A stretch of 36,087 bases of DNA. Source: Prevotella sp. (GTDB lineage: Bacteria; Bacteroidota; Bacteroidia; Bacteroidales; Bacteroidaceae). The stretch spans positions 1-36,087 of the forward strand of contig JAFVGS010000042.1 of assembly GCA_017474845.1 (NCBI GenBank), written 5' to 3'. A model generated the notes under the pieces. The model was given only the letters and a program-made list of their open reading frames with translations, was not told where the DNA came from and ran no database searches. Made by a program: the position numbers and the translations under genes. Below, piece by piece: positions 18,264 through 26,459 of this stretch; position 1 is the first letter of the stretch, and each line of letters begins with the position of its first letter.

Positions 18264-20405
18264 ATGGCAACAAAGAAAGAAACCACCGCAAAGAAGCCTG
18301 CAGCAAAGAAGGCTGCAGCACCTGCAAAGAAGACAACGGCAAAGAAGCCTGCCGCCAAGAAAGTAGCAGTGAAGAAAGCTGCGATTGAGCCCGAAAATCC
18401 GCATATCGGCCTGGTGCGTAACGACGGATGGCTGGAGCCGTTTGAGGACGCCATCCGCGGACGTCATGACCACGCTGTGTGGAAGATCAACCAGCTGACG
18501 CAGAACGGCAAGAAGAAACTCTCCGACTTCGCTACGGGCCATCTCTACTTCGGCCTCCACAAACTGCCGAAGGGATGGGTGTTCCGTGAGTGGGCGCCCA
18601 ATGCCACCGACATCTACCTGATCGGTGACTTCAACGACTGGCAGGAGAACGAGAAATACCGCTGCAAGCGCATCGCCGGCACGGACAACTGGGAGTTGAA
18701 ACTCTCTGAGAAAGCCATGAAGCACGGTCAGCTCTATAAGATGAAGGTGAAGTGGAACGGCGGCGAGGGCGAGCGCATCCCCGCCTGGTGCCAGCGCGTG
18801 GTGCAGGACGATCAGACAAAGATCTTCTCTGCCCAGGTGTGGAACCCCGAGACGCCTTACGTGTTCAAGAAGAAGACCTTCAAGCCCAAGAAGAACCCGC
18901 TGCTCATCTACGAGTGCCACGTGGGTATGGGTCAGGATGCCGAGAAGGTGGGCACCTACACTGAGTTCAAGGACAACGTGCTGCCGCGCATCATCAAGGA
19001 CGGTTACAACTGCATCCAGGTGATGGCTATCCAGGAGCATCCCTACTACGGCTCCTTCGGCTACCACGTGTCGTCTTTCTTCGCTCCCTCCAGCCGTTTC
19101 GGTACACCTGAGGAACTGAAGGAACTCATCGACACCGCCCATCAGAAGGGCATCGCCGTGATTATGGATATCGTACACTCCCATGCCGTGAAGAACGAGG
19201 TGGAAGGTCTCGGCAACCTCTGCGGCGATCCGAACCAGTTCTTCTATCCTGGTGACCGTCACGAGCATCCCGCATGGGACTCCCTCTGCTTCGACTACGG
19301 CAAGGACGACGTGCTCCATTTCCTGCTCTCCAACTGTAAGTACTGGCTTGAGGAGTACCACTTCGACGGCTTCCGCTTCGACGGTGTCACCTCGATGCTT
19401 TACTACTCACACGGTCTGGGTGAGGCCTTCGGAGGCTACGGTGACTACTTCAACGGTCACGAGGACGACAACGCCATCTGTTACCTGACGCTCGCCAACA
19501 AACTCATCCACGAGGTAAACCCCAACGCCATCACCATCGCCGAGGAGGTATCAGGCATGCCCGGACTCGCGGCGAAGTTCGAGGACGGCGGCTACGGCTT
19601 CGACTACCGTATGGCCATGAACATCCCCGACTACTGGATTAAGACGATTAAAGAGGTGCGCGACGAGGACATCAATGTCTGCTCCATCTTCTGGGAGGTC
19701 AAGAACCGTCGTCCTGACGAGAAGACCATCTCTTACTGTGAGTCTCACGACCAGGCACTCGTGGGCGACAAGACCATCATCTTCCGCCTCATCGACGCCG
19801 ACATGTACTGGCACTTCGCCAAGAAGGACGTCAACGATATGGCCCAGCGCGGTATCGCCATGCACAAGATGATCCGTCTCGTCACCGCCGCTGCCATCAA
19901 CGGCGGCTACCTGAACTTCATGGGTAACGAGTTCGGCCATCCCGAGTGGATCGACTTCCCGCGTGAGGGTAACGGCTGGTCATACAAGTACGCCCGCCGC
20001 CAGTGGAACCTCGTCGACAACAAGGACCTCTGCTACCACTGGCTCGGCGACTTCGACCGTGAGATGCTGAAGGTCATCAAGTCGCAGAAGAACTTCCAGG
20101 ATACGCCCGTGCAGGAGATCTGGCACGATGACGGCGACCAGGTGCTCTGCTTCATGCGTGGCGACCTCGTCTTCGTGTTCAACTTCTCGCCGACGCGCTC
20201 GTACACCGACTACGGCTTCCTCGTACCCACGGGCTCCTATGAAGTGGTTCTGAACACCGACTCGAAGGACTTCGGCGGCAACGGCTTTGCCGACGACACG
20301 ATGACCCACCTGACGAACTACGACCCGTTGTATGTCAACGACCATAAGGAGTGGCTCAAGCTCTACATTCCCGCCCGCTCCGCCGTCGTCCTGCGCAAGG
20401 TGTGA
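18264..20405 (+). CDS. glgB: 1,4-alpha-glucan branching enzyme with histone-H1-like N-terminal tail
   Basis: A 713-residue GH13 branching enzyme that makes alpha-1,6 branches in glycogen. A CBM48-like domain (WVFREWAPNATDIYLIGDFNDW, about residues 110-132) precedes the catalytic barrel. Active-site regions are VMDIVHSHAVKN, DGFRFDGVTSMLYYSHG (nucleophile Asp), ITIAEEVSGMPGL (acid/base Glu) and YCESHDQALVG. The VTSMLY and VSGMPG wording is closer to the eukaryotic-type branching enzymes than to E. coli GlgB. Unusually, the first ~42 residues are nearly all Lys, Ala, Pro and Thr, built from AKKPAAKK-type units as in histone H1 tails. No later in-frame ATG precedes the domain at a natural boundary, so the tail is probably translated. 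Confidence 0.93.
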   Translation: MATKKETTAKKPAAKKAAAPAKKTTAKKPAAKKVAVKKAAIEPENPHIGLVRNDGWLEPFEDAIRGRHDHAVWKINQLTQNGKKKLSDFATGHLYFGLHKLPKGWVFREWAPNATDIYLIGDFNDWQENEKYRCKRIAGTDNWELKLSEKAMKHGQLYKMKVKWNGGEGERIPAWCQRVVQDDQTKIFSAQVWNPETPYVFKKKTFKPKKNPLLIYECHVGMGQDAEKVGTYTEFKDNVLPRIIKDGYNCIQVMAIQEHPYYGSFGYHVSSFFAPSSRFGTPEELKELIDTAHQKGIAVIMDIVHSHAVKNEVEGLGNLCGDPNQFFYPGDRHEHPAWDSLCFDYGKDDVLHFLLSNCKYWLEEYHFDGFRFDGVTSMLYYSHGLGEAFGGYGDYFNGHEDDNAICYLTLANKLIHEVNPNAITIAEEVSGMPGLAAKFEDGGYGFDYRMAMNIPDYWIKTIKEVRDEDINVCSIFWEVKNRRPDEKTISYCESHDQALVGDKTIIFRLIDADMYWHFAKKDVNDMAQRGIAMHKMIRLVTAAAINGGYLNFMGNEFGHPEWIDFPREGNGWSYKYARRQWNLVDNKDLCYHWLGDFDREMLKVIKSQKNFQDTPVQEIWHDDGDQVLCFMRGDLVFVFNFSPTRSYTDYGFLVPTGSYEVVLNTDSKDFGGNGFADDTMTHLTNYDPLYVNDHKEWLKLYIPARSAVVLRKV

Positions 20406-20438
20406 TCATCATGTTCAATGTTCAATGATTAATTTTCA

Positions 20439-21626
20439 ATGAACTACAATCATCCTTTGAAAAACGGTAGCACCGTCACCATCCGCGTGATGTGTGCTAT
20501 CGTTTTTCTTTTGTTCTCCTTCTGCTGGCTCTTCTTCTTTCAGGCAGACCAGCTGGCGATGACGCAGCACGTGCTCAGTGGCGGACTGACGCATTACAAC
20601 CCGCTCTGGGGCGCGCTCATCATCATCTTCCTGCTCATGCTGCTGCAGTTGATCGTGTTCCGCATCTTCCGTCTCGCCAAGCGGTCGCATGCGCTCACCT
20701 ATGTGCCCTCCATGCTGCTCCTGGCCCTCGTCTCCGAGGTCAGTCAGCAGATCGAGAGCAACGGCGGTGTGAGCGTGTGGACCTGGGTTCTGCCCGTGTT
20801 GGTGCTGATAGTATGGGGCGGCGTCTCCTGGATGGCAAGGTTCGCGCAGGAGGTGGAGTCAGACCGCGACTTCTCGCTCTTCTCGCGCCCCATGTGGATC
20901 AACGCCCTGCTCATGGCCCTGCAGATCATCTGCGTGGCGTGGCTGGGCAACACCAATGCCGTCTATCACTATCGCATGCAGACGGAGACGCTGCTGGCTG
21001 ATGGGGAATACCAGAAGGCCCTCGAGGTGGGGAAGCGGTCGTTGGAGAGCGATGCCAACCTGCTGATGCTGCGTATGTATGCGCTGGCCCGTGAGAACGC
21101 CCTTGGCGAGAAGCTCTTTGAATATCCCATCACGGCCGATATCGAACAGATCCTGCCCACCAGCGGTCGCACGCGCATGTACTATTGTCCTGAGGACAGC
21201 CTCTATAAGTTCCTTGGCGGACGTCCGGCAGAGCCGATGACGCCCATGCACTTCCTCGATCTGCTGGAACGCAGGGACACAACGCTCAATTCTCCCACTC
21301 CGAGCCTCCGCGCCTCCGCTTCGCCCGTGGTCGACTACAAGCTCTGTGGCCTGCTCATCGACCGTCAGATAGACCGCTTCGCACGGGAGATCACCAAGTA
21401 CTACGAGCTCGACGACCGTCTGCCGAAGCACTACCGTGAGGCCCTCGTGCTCTACACCCATTCCCGTTCGAATCCCTCCGTCGTCTACCATCACGCCGTG
21501 ACGGATGAAGACTGGCGCAACCTGATAGAACTGGAGCGCTGCTATCATGATCCCACGGAGCGCAAGGGCAGGGTAGAGGACCAGTATCACGGCACCTACT
21601 GGTACTATTACAAGTATCTGAAATAA
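20439..21626 (+). CDS. Multi-spanning membrane protein of unknown function
   Basis: A 395-residue protein. Four or five membrane segments fall in the first ~185 residues: VMCAIVFLLFSFCWLFFF, LWGALIIIFLLMLLQLIVF, YVPSMLLLALVSEV, WVLPVLVLIVWGGVSWM and WINALLMALQIICVAWLG. The C-terminal half is soluble and TPR-like (LLADGEYQKALEVGKRSLESDANLLMLRMYALA). It may belong to a Bacteroidetes-specific DUF (possibly DUF6057), but I am not certain. The start codon is the last copy of a TTCAATG repeat that fills the spacer after glgB. It is convergent with the primase gene. Confidence 0.7.
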   Translation: MNYNHPLKNGSTVTIRVMCAIVFLLFSFCWLFFFQADQLAMTQHVLSGGLTHYNPLWGALIIIFLLMLLQLIVFRIFRLAKRSHALTYVPSMLLLALVSEVSQQIESNGGVSVWTWVLPVLVLIVWGGVSWMARFAQEVESDRDFSLFSRPMWINALLMALQIICVAWLGNTNAVYHYRMQTETLLADGEYQKALEVGKRSLESDANLLMLRMYALARENALGEKLFEYPITADIEQILPTSGRTRMYYCPEDSLYKFLGGRPAEPMTPMHFLDLLERRDTTLNSPTPSLRASASPVVDYKLCGLLIDRQIDRFAREITKYYELDDRLPKHYREALVLYTHSRSNPSVVYHHAVTDEDWRNLIELERCYHDPTERKGRVEDQYHGTYWYYYKYLK

Positions 21627-21658
21627 AGAAGGCCCCAATGCCGGGGCCTTCTTTATTT
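21621..21658. terminator. Perfect 16-bp bidirectional terminator
   Basis: The stem AAATAAAGAAGGCCCC (21621-21636) pairs without mismatch with 21643-21658, leaving a six-base loop. T-rich tracts lie on both strands. The arms contain the stop codons of both convergent genes, so the whole terminator fits in a 26-bp gap. Confidence 0.92.
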
Positions 21659-24121
21659 CTTCTTGAACGTCTCATGACCCGTCTGTTCGACCAGCCCTTG
21701 ACTGCGCCAGTTCTTCAGCATCTGTCGCACGCTGTTCTGTGTCACGCCGGCACCCTTCAAGGCGACGCTCTGCTGCATGGCCTGGGCGAGGGTGAACTGT
21801 ATGTCCAGCCGCTCGTAGATCGAGTCGTTCCTGCCGCGCTTCGACCGCAGCCCGTTCTGGCTGCCCGCATAGTCCCGGCTCCCGTAGGCATTCTCGATCC
21901 GTTCGCGGAAGAAGAAGAGGGCGTTCTCCATCAGCGAGTCGGCAATCACGTCATACACCTCCAGCATCTGTGCCGTCTGTGTCTTCAGCAGCATCTCCTT
22001 CCAGAGGTCGGGCTTCTGCTTCAACAGCGTCTCCGCACCGTTCAGCCCGTGCTTCTGGATCAGTTGTTCGCACACCTTGCAGAGCATCAGGCAGCAGACC
22101 ATCCTCTGTGCCGTCACGCACACACGGAACCGCTGGCGGGCCTTCACACGGTCGTCGTTCTTCATCGTCTCCATGCGGATCTTCTCCAGCCACGCCCTGC
22201 CCTTGGCCTCCAGCTTCGGCAGTGTCACCTCGCCCTGCATCAGCGGCAGCAGATGGGCCACTTGCCCGATGCGGTCCGTCTGTCGGGGAGTCAGCACGGG
22301 GTTCTTGTCCTCCAGAGACGAATAGGTGTTGTCGGGCGTACGGGCAACGGCGATGCGGCTCTGGAATCCGTCGGTGTAGTTGCGCACCACACGGTAGAGG
22401 GCATCGGGTGTCCCGCACATCGTCACATTCCACAGCAGATGCTCGATATGTACTCTCACCGCATCGGCACTCTTCGCCTCACGCTCGTACCTCGAACCGT
22501 CGTAGGCCTGACGCAGCATGACCGAGAAGTTGCTCATTTCCGACTTCCACTTCTCCGCCACCGTGTCGGCCTCTGGTGTGAACGAGAAGGCGTGCTTGCC
22601 AGCGGTGTTGGCCAGTCGCTGAGCCAGGTTGGCCACCGTGTTGTTCAGCGTGATATAGCGCCAAGGCAGCTTCAACTCCGCCGGCTGCTCCTTCTTGTTC
22701 TTTGCCGCCTGCTTCTTGCTGATCCACTCGTCCTCCTGCATCTCGTACAGCTTGTTCATGGCCCTCTCCTCCACCATCCACGCGTCCACCACGGGGTCGA
22801 TCTTCCCCTTTCCGCTGGCGAACTCACCGGCGATGTAGGCGATGAGGTTCAGTCCGCGCTTGTCACCGTGAACGTCCAGTTTGACACCTGTGGCCAGCGC
22901 ACCGACACACGGACAGATGGCCGTCACCGTCGGCATCGCCAGGTTCTGCCCCACGGCCTCTACGGAGTCCCTCACGCCCTGCGGGAGCTTTTTAATGGAT
23001 AATGGACAATGGATAATGGATAATTGATCCCCGTCATCATCATCCATTGGCTCAGCCCATTGCCCATTCTCCATTGTCTGCAAAGACTGCGACTTGGCAT
23101 TGATTTCGCGCAGGCTGGCGTTCATGAAGCCCTTGTCGGCGTCGTACTTCTCGTAGAAGTAGTCCACCAGCTTCCGGCAGTCCTCCGTCTGCGAGTAGTT
23201 CGGCAGTCTGACGGCAATCACGCCCAGCAGCTGTGCCTTGCTCATCAGCTTCGCCACACCCACCGACAGCACCGCCATCAGGTTCGAGTGCCAGTTGTGC
23301 TCGCCCCATACGTCCATCTCGCCCGGCTTCAGTCCCGCCTGCTCCGCACACAGATCAAACGCCGCCAGCGTCTGTGCGCAGCATTCCCCTCCTGAGTTAG
23401 GAGGGGTCAGGGGTGGTCTGAACAAGTGCTCGTCTTGCCCTGATTCAGGGGAAGAACTGCTGCCGCTCAGTGTAACTTCCTCCTCCCACGGCCTATAGTG
23501 CTTATTCGCCTTCTTCGCACCCTTCGGCACTTCCTCCAGCCCTTTCTTCTCGCGCTCCTTCAGCCTGACATACTCAGCCGCAGCCTCCTCGTCGCTCAGT
23601 CTCTCGGTCAGCAGCGCCTCGTCTATCAGCGGCGTCGTCTCAGCATCGATGGGCCCGTGGAACACCACCCTGTTGTTCTCCTTATTATTGGTGTCCATCT
23701 CCGTCTGTGTCAGCATCGAGATGCGCACCTGTTTCTCGAGAATCGTCTTCCCTGCCTCACGACGGCAGACGGCATGCACGCCGTAACTGGCCGACTCCGA
23801 CGCTTCCACCAGCCCTAGCTCGTCCCTCATCTGCAACAGCCGGTTGATGATCTGACGGCACTCCTCGCGGCAGCGGCAGTCGATATCGTGGAAGACGAAC
23901 GGGCTAACCGTCTTGTTGCCCTTCAGCAGACCGCCTTCGGGCACCTGGCAGTTGTAGCTTATCTGCACGAGGGCACGCTTGTACCGCTCCTCGCCCGTCT
24001 GGCGGTACAGATTCCAGTTCCTGACGTTCTCCTCGGTGTTACAGACCTTGATATACTCCTCGAGAGTAGAAATGGGGCGACAATGTTTCTCGTCGCCCAC
24101 AAAATACACTAAGTTAATCAT
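21653..24121 (-). CDS. BT4734/DUF3987-type primase-helicase-like protein
   Basis: An 822-residue protein of a type common on Bacteroidales mobile DNA. Residues about 15-155 resemble the BT4734-like (VirE N-terminal) primase domain (PISTLEEYI, SPFVFHDIDCR, ASYGVHAVCRRE). From about residue 290 to 700 it resembles DUF3987, with a Walker-A-like GEFASGKGKID, DAWMVEE, and MCGTPDALYRVVRNYTDGFQSRIAVARTP. The last ~90 residues look like a winged-helix segment. Two linkers consist of repeat DNA read in frame: FRPPLTPPNSGGE and LSIIHCPLSIKK. It overlaps the upstream gene by four bases (ATGA), so the two are translationally coupled. A role in replicating a mobile element is inferred from the family. Confidence 0.75.
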   Translation of the reverse strand: MINLVYFVGDEKHCRPISTLEEYIKVCNTEENVRNWNLYRQTGEERYKRALVQISYNCQVPEGGLLKGNKTVSPFVFHDIDCRCREECRQIINRLLQMRDELGLVEASESASYGVHAVCRREAGKTILEKQVRISMLTQTEMDTNNKENNRVVFHGPIDAETTPLIDEALLTERLSDEEAAAEYVRLKEREKKGLEEVPKGAKKANKHYRPWEEEVTLSGSSSSPESGQDEHLFRPPLTPPNSGGECCAQTLAAFDLCAEQAGLKPGEMDVWGEHNWHSNLMAVLSVGVAKLMSKAQLLGVIAVRLPNYSQTEDCRKLVDYFYEKYDADKGFMNASLREINAKSQSLQTMENGQWAEPMDDDDGDQLSIIHCPLSIKKLPQGVRDSVEAVGQNLAMPTVTAICPCVGALATGVKLDVHGDKRGLNLIAYIAGEFASGKGKIDPVVDAWMVEERAMNKLYEMQEDEWISKKQAAKNKKEQPAELKLPWRYITLNNTVANLAQRLANTAGKHAFSFTPEADTVAEKWKSEMSNFSVMLRQAYDGSRYEREAKSADAVRVHIEHLLWNVTMCGTPDALYRVVRNYTDGFQSRIAVARTPDNTYSSLEDKNPVLTPRQTDRIGQVAHLLPLMQGEVTLPKLEAKGRAWLEKIRMETMKNDDRVKARQRFRVCVTAQRMVCCLMLCKVCEQLIQKHGLNGAETLLKQKPDLWKEMLLKTQTAQMLEVYDVIADSLMENALFFFRERIENAYGSRDYAGSQNGLRSKRGRNDSIYERLDIQFTLAQAMQQSVALKGAGVTQNSVRQMLKNWRSQGLVEQTGHETFKKK
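22995..23028. repeat. ATTATCC tandem repeat inside the primase gene
   Basis: Four imperfect units of ATTATCC/ATTGTCC (minus-strand reading) encode LSIIHCPLSIKK. Similar CCATTG-containing units occur at 23055-23085. Such repeats are normally intergenic, yet here they are in frame in a linker. Confidence 0.65.
23386..23422. repeat. C-rich palindromic repeat inside the primase gene
   Basis: The perfect stem CCCCTCCT/AGGAGGGG (23386-23406) is followed by TCAGGGGTGGTCTGAAC. The block matches the reverse complement of 312-347 with few differences. It adds PPLTPPNSGG to the protein, in a different frame from the copy in the M15 gene. Confidence 0.8.
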
Positions 24122-24483
24122 CCCAACAACTCCATTTCGACCTTCTGCGCAATGACGTTTGCCTGCCGTATCAGCTCCTCAGCCACCTCATCGATACGGT
24201 CATCTGCCATCGAGAACACAAAGTAGTACCTCTTGTCGCGTCCGTGCGAAAACGAGCTGTTGTCCTCTCGGAAGATCGGCGTATTCCTGATGCGCTTCTT
24301 GTTCTCCGTCATGTAGACGTTGCCGTCCCTCTGGATCTGCACCCGGAACGTCCCTACGACCTGCTCCAGCTCCACATCCTCGCAGCACGCGAAGTCTGCC
24401 GTGATTCTTCCGTCCTCCAACTGTCCCAGCGTCATCAGCCCATCCAGCGTCACGCTCTTCTTAATCTTGTTCTTCTTAACCAT
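24118..24483 (-). CDS. Hypothetical protein
   Basis: A 121-residue protein not recognised. It begins with a lysine-rich MVKKNKIKKSVTLDG, then a beta-rich middle (FRVQIQRDGNVYMTENKKR, RDKRYYFVFSMADD) and a C-terminal helix (IDEVAEELIRQANVIAQKVEMELLG). There is no signal peptide or membrane segment. It overlaps the primase start by four bases and lies 22 bp after a small upstream gene, so it belongs to the same transcript. A role in DNA replication of the element is possible from context only. Confidence 0.68.
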   Translation of the reverse strand: MVKKNKIKKSVTLDGLMTLGQLEDGRITADFACCEDVELEQVVGTFRVQIQRDGNVYMTENKKRIRNTPIFREDNSSFSHGRDKRYYFVFSMADDRIDEVAEELIRQANVIAQKVEMELLG

Positions 24484-24505
24484 TACTTAAAATAAATCAT
24501 CTGCA

Positions 24506-24802
24506 TTACACCCCAGCGATTGTGACCACTCTGATGCTATTCGCGTGCTGCGTCTCGCCGCTCTGCTGCGACTTCCACTCCCTCACGTCCAGCCTGCACC
24601 TCACGCCATACATTCTGTTCAGGTCTAATGGCTGCTTGCTGATCGCGATCGCCTGCTGGTCAGTCACCTCCCCGATGAACGTGTCTATCCCGTCCGTCAT
24701 CGTCAGCTCAACGCTCGAGATCACCACCGTCTCACCGTTCTGCTTAGTCCAGTTCCGCTGCTGCAGCGTTCCCTGACTCTTAATTCTTACTAACTTTTCC
24801 AT
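24506..24802 (-). CDS. Small protein, possibly OB-fold
   Basis: A 98-residue protein starting MEKLVRIKSQGTLQQRNWTKQNGETVVISSVELTMTDG. The alternation of short beta segments (VRIKSQGTL, TVVISSVELTM, MYGVRCRLDVREW) would fit an OB-type single-stranded DNA-binding fold, but no signature confirms it. The frame is open upstream to 24871; that extension is encoded by a 47-bp repeat array also found elsewhere in the locus, so the ATG at 24802 is preferred. It is followed at 22 bp by the next gene of the cluster. Confidence 0.6.
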   Translation of the reverse strand: MEKLVRIKSQGTLQQRNWTKQNGETVVISSVELTMTDGIDTFIGEVTDQQAIAISKQPLDLNRMYGVRCRLDVREWKSQQSGETQHANSIRVVTIAGV

Positions 24803-24811
24803 AATTTTAAA

Positions 24812-24898
24812 TATGTTCTTATGTTCTTCTGTCAAAAAATCTGTTTGTCTGTTATTATGTCCTTCAGCCAAAAAAATTGTTAGTTTGTTATTATGTCT
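24812..24898. repeat. 47-bp tandem repeat array, copy A
   Basis: Read on the minus strand, this contains about two imperfect units with the blocks AAAGACATAATAACA, ACTAACA and a T-run, one of them shortened. It fills the gap between the lysozyme gene and the next small gene, and the last lysozyme codons run into it. Confidence 0.65.
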
Positions 24899-24906
24899 TT
24901 AAACTG

Positions 24907-25389
24907 TTACTTTGTCTTGTGGAAGTCACTCCAGTCCCTTACCTTCATCGGCTCCATTTCGTCCGGCTCGAAAAACCTCTTCGCTTCCCACTCTCTGCGC
25001 TTCACAAGTCCCGGCTGCACCTTCCCGCCAGCATACACCCAGCGTTTGAATTCCTTCTTGATGGCGTGCATCGAACCGCCTTCTTTGATCGTCTTCATCA
25101 GCGTGCTCGTCTTCAATTTGTAAAATCCGAGATTGTAAGCAAAACTCACCAAAGCGTCAAACTGCGGCTGATTCCAGTTCCCAAGTGTATCCACCTGTTT
25201 CTCCAGATCATATAGATCAGCCTTCAGATACATGTCTGCCCAGTACTCGCTGATCACATCACCCATTTTGACTCCATACGTCCGTCCGTAACCGATCGTC
25301 GGTACTCCTGCGACATCCAGGTACGCCTCTTTTCTCAGTCCCTCAAACTCCTTAATCTTGTTAAGGCAAATGTCACTAATTTTCTTCAT
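24907..25389 (-). CDS. Phage-type lysozyme (GH24)
   Basis: A 160-residue endolysin of the T4-lysozyme family that cleaves the MurNAc-GlcNAc bond of peptidoglycan. The family active-site layout is visible: EFEGLRKEAYLD with the catalytic Glu, then AGVPTIGYG with the Thr of the E-D-T triad, followed by NWNQPQFDALVSFAYNLG and RRWxxAGG-like FKRWVYAGGKVQPGLVKRRE. There is no clear signal peptide or anchor segment, so export would need a holin or lysis; no holin gene is seen nearby. It is flanked by 47-bp tandem repeat arrays on both sides and lies among phage-type genes. Confidence 0.9.
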   Translation of the reverse strand: MKKISDICLNKIKEFEGLRKEAYLDVAGVPTIGYGRTYGVKMGDVISEYWADMYLKADLYDLEKQVDTLGNWNQPQFDALVSFAYNLGFYKLKTSTLMKTIKEGGSMHAIKKEFKRWVYAGGKVQPGLVKRREWEAKRFFEPDEMEPMKVRDWSDFHKTK

Positions 25390-25395
25390 AATTCT

Positions 25396-25510
25396 TTCTC
25401 CTTATCTTCTTCTGTATAAAAATTTGTTATTCTGTTATTATGTCTTTAATCTGTTCTTCTGTCCAAAAATCTGTTAGTCTGTTACTATGTCTTCAATTTG
25501 TTCTTTTGTC
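25396..25510. repeat. 47-bp tandem repeat array, copy B
   Basis: Minus-strand reading gives two full 47-base units and a partial third. Each runs from ACAGAAGAACA through AAAGACATAATAACAGA to AACAGATTTTTGG. The C-terminus of the Rha-like protein (KEQIEDIVTD) is encoded by the first unit. Confidence 0.75.
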
Positions 25511-26166
25511 TGATTGACCATTTCTTCAATCATCTCAGCACCCTTTGTAGTCCAGACGAGATAGGTGCTCCTTTTCGTTTTCCCGTCCTTCCCGTAGTAG
25601 ACGAAGAGCCTGTTCTGAGCCAGGCCGCGCCCCTCGTAATTCTCGGTCAGCCTGTACTGACCCCGTCTCCATCTCTGAACGCCCCGATTCTTCAGGAACG
25701 AGTTCAGAGCCTTTGTCTCCATCCCTAGCACCTTGGCGATGTCCGTAACGGTGATGCAACCGTCAGCGTGCCTGTTGTCGCAGGTAAGCTCGCGGCCCAC
25801 GATGCGCTCCGCCTCGTGCATCACGTCCTGATCCGTCACCAGCAGATGTCGGATGTCCTGACTCATCAGCCGTTCCTGTTCCAGCTGCTGCCACCGGACG
25901 ACCAGCTTGGCACGTGCCTCGTCGTTGAACTTCGTGGCGATGTAGAGACATTCCATTTTGTTGAGAGAGTAACAAGGGCGAAGTTCACCCTTGGAGTCCT
26001 TGTAATCAACGAGGGAAAAATTTCCCCCGTTAACCTTCACCCATGCTGACTCCATCTTTCTGATGGCTTTCAGCACGTCATTGTGAGGCTTGCCGGTAAT
26101 CTCGGCAATCTCCAGCGATGTCATGCGCTGCGCACCCATCGCCTGCAAATTCTGAATTTCTGTCAT
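25474..26166 (-). CDS. Rha-family phage regulator with KilAC-type domain
   Basis: A 230-residue regulator. Residues about 15-95 match the phage Rha family (MTSLEIAEITGKPHNDVLKAIRKM, then YKDSKGELRPCYSLNKMECLYIATKFNDEARAKLVVRWQQLE). Residues about 105-220 resemble the KilAC/antirepressor domain (ITVTDIAKVLGMETKALNSFLKNRGVQRW, YLVWTTKGAEMIEEM). Such proteins act as antirepressors or switch regulators in temperate phages and satellites. A minus-strand -7 box at 26288-26295 leaves a leader of about 115 nt. The final residues come from the 47-bp repeat array, so the original C-terminus may have changed. Confidence 0.87.
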   Translation of the reverse strand: MTEIQNLQAMGAQRMTSLEIAEITGKPHNDVLKAIRKMESAWVKVNGGNFSLVDYKDSKGELRPCYSLNKMECLYIATKFNDEARAKLVVRWQQLEQERLMSQDIRHLLVTDQDVMHEAERIVGRELTCDNRHADGCITVTDIAKVLGMETKALNSFLKNRGVQRWRRGQYRLTENYEGRGLAQNRLFVYYGKDGKTKRSTYLVWTTKGAEMIEEMVNQTKEQIEDIVTD

Positions 26167-26287
26167 TTTGTAAATCCTTTCTTCTATTGTAAATAATAAA
26201 AATGTGTTCTCAGGGGGAGAAACATTTACCGTGTCTCAGCATGTCAAAGAGCGCTGCCAACCGCCGTACCCGAACCGATTGACAATG

Positions 26288-26295
26288 CAAAGTTA
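26288..26295 (-). promoter_or_regulatory. -7 box of the Rha-like gene
   Basis: TAACTTTG on the minus strand, followed by CATTG. It is the only well-formed box upstream of the gene. Confidence 0.65.
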
Positions 26296-26402
26296 CGACA
26301 CATTTTCACTATCACATCCAGATATTCCGCATTATCCTGAGGCCGCACGAAGCACACGAAGAAACAGTATGATTCCACACGAAGCACACGACGCTTGGAC
26401 AT

Positions 26403-26437
26403 AAAAAAAGCACCAAATAGCGTTGCTACTTGATGCT
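26403..26437 (-). terminator. Intrinsic terminator of the hypothetical gene pair
   Basis: A 13-bp stem (26409-26421 with 26425-26437, two G-T pairs in the transcript) and a three-base loop are followed on the minus strand by seven T residues. Confidence 0.8.
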
Positions 26438-26459
26438 TAACCTTTGTACTAGTGCCTTT

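Larger units (their letters stand above)
26167..26459. other. Intergenic region with Rha leader
   Basis: No gene is seen. It holds the Rha promoter, an untranslated leader that can form a small hairpin around TTCTCCCCCTGAGAA (26209-26223), and the terminator of the upstream gene pair. ACACGAAGCACACGA occurs as near-repeats at 26347-26390. Confidence 0.55.

Noticed and set aside
24803-24871. N-terminal extension of the small OB-like protein
   Set aside because: The extra residues are read from a 47-bp repeat array, and a natural ATG follows at 24802.
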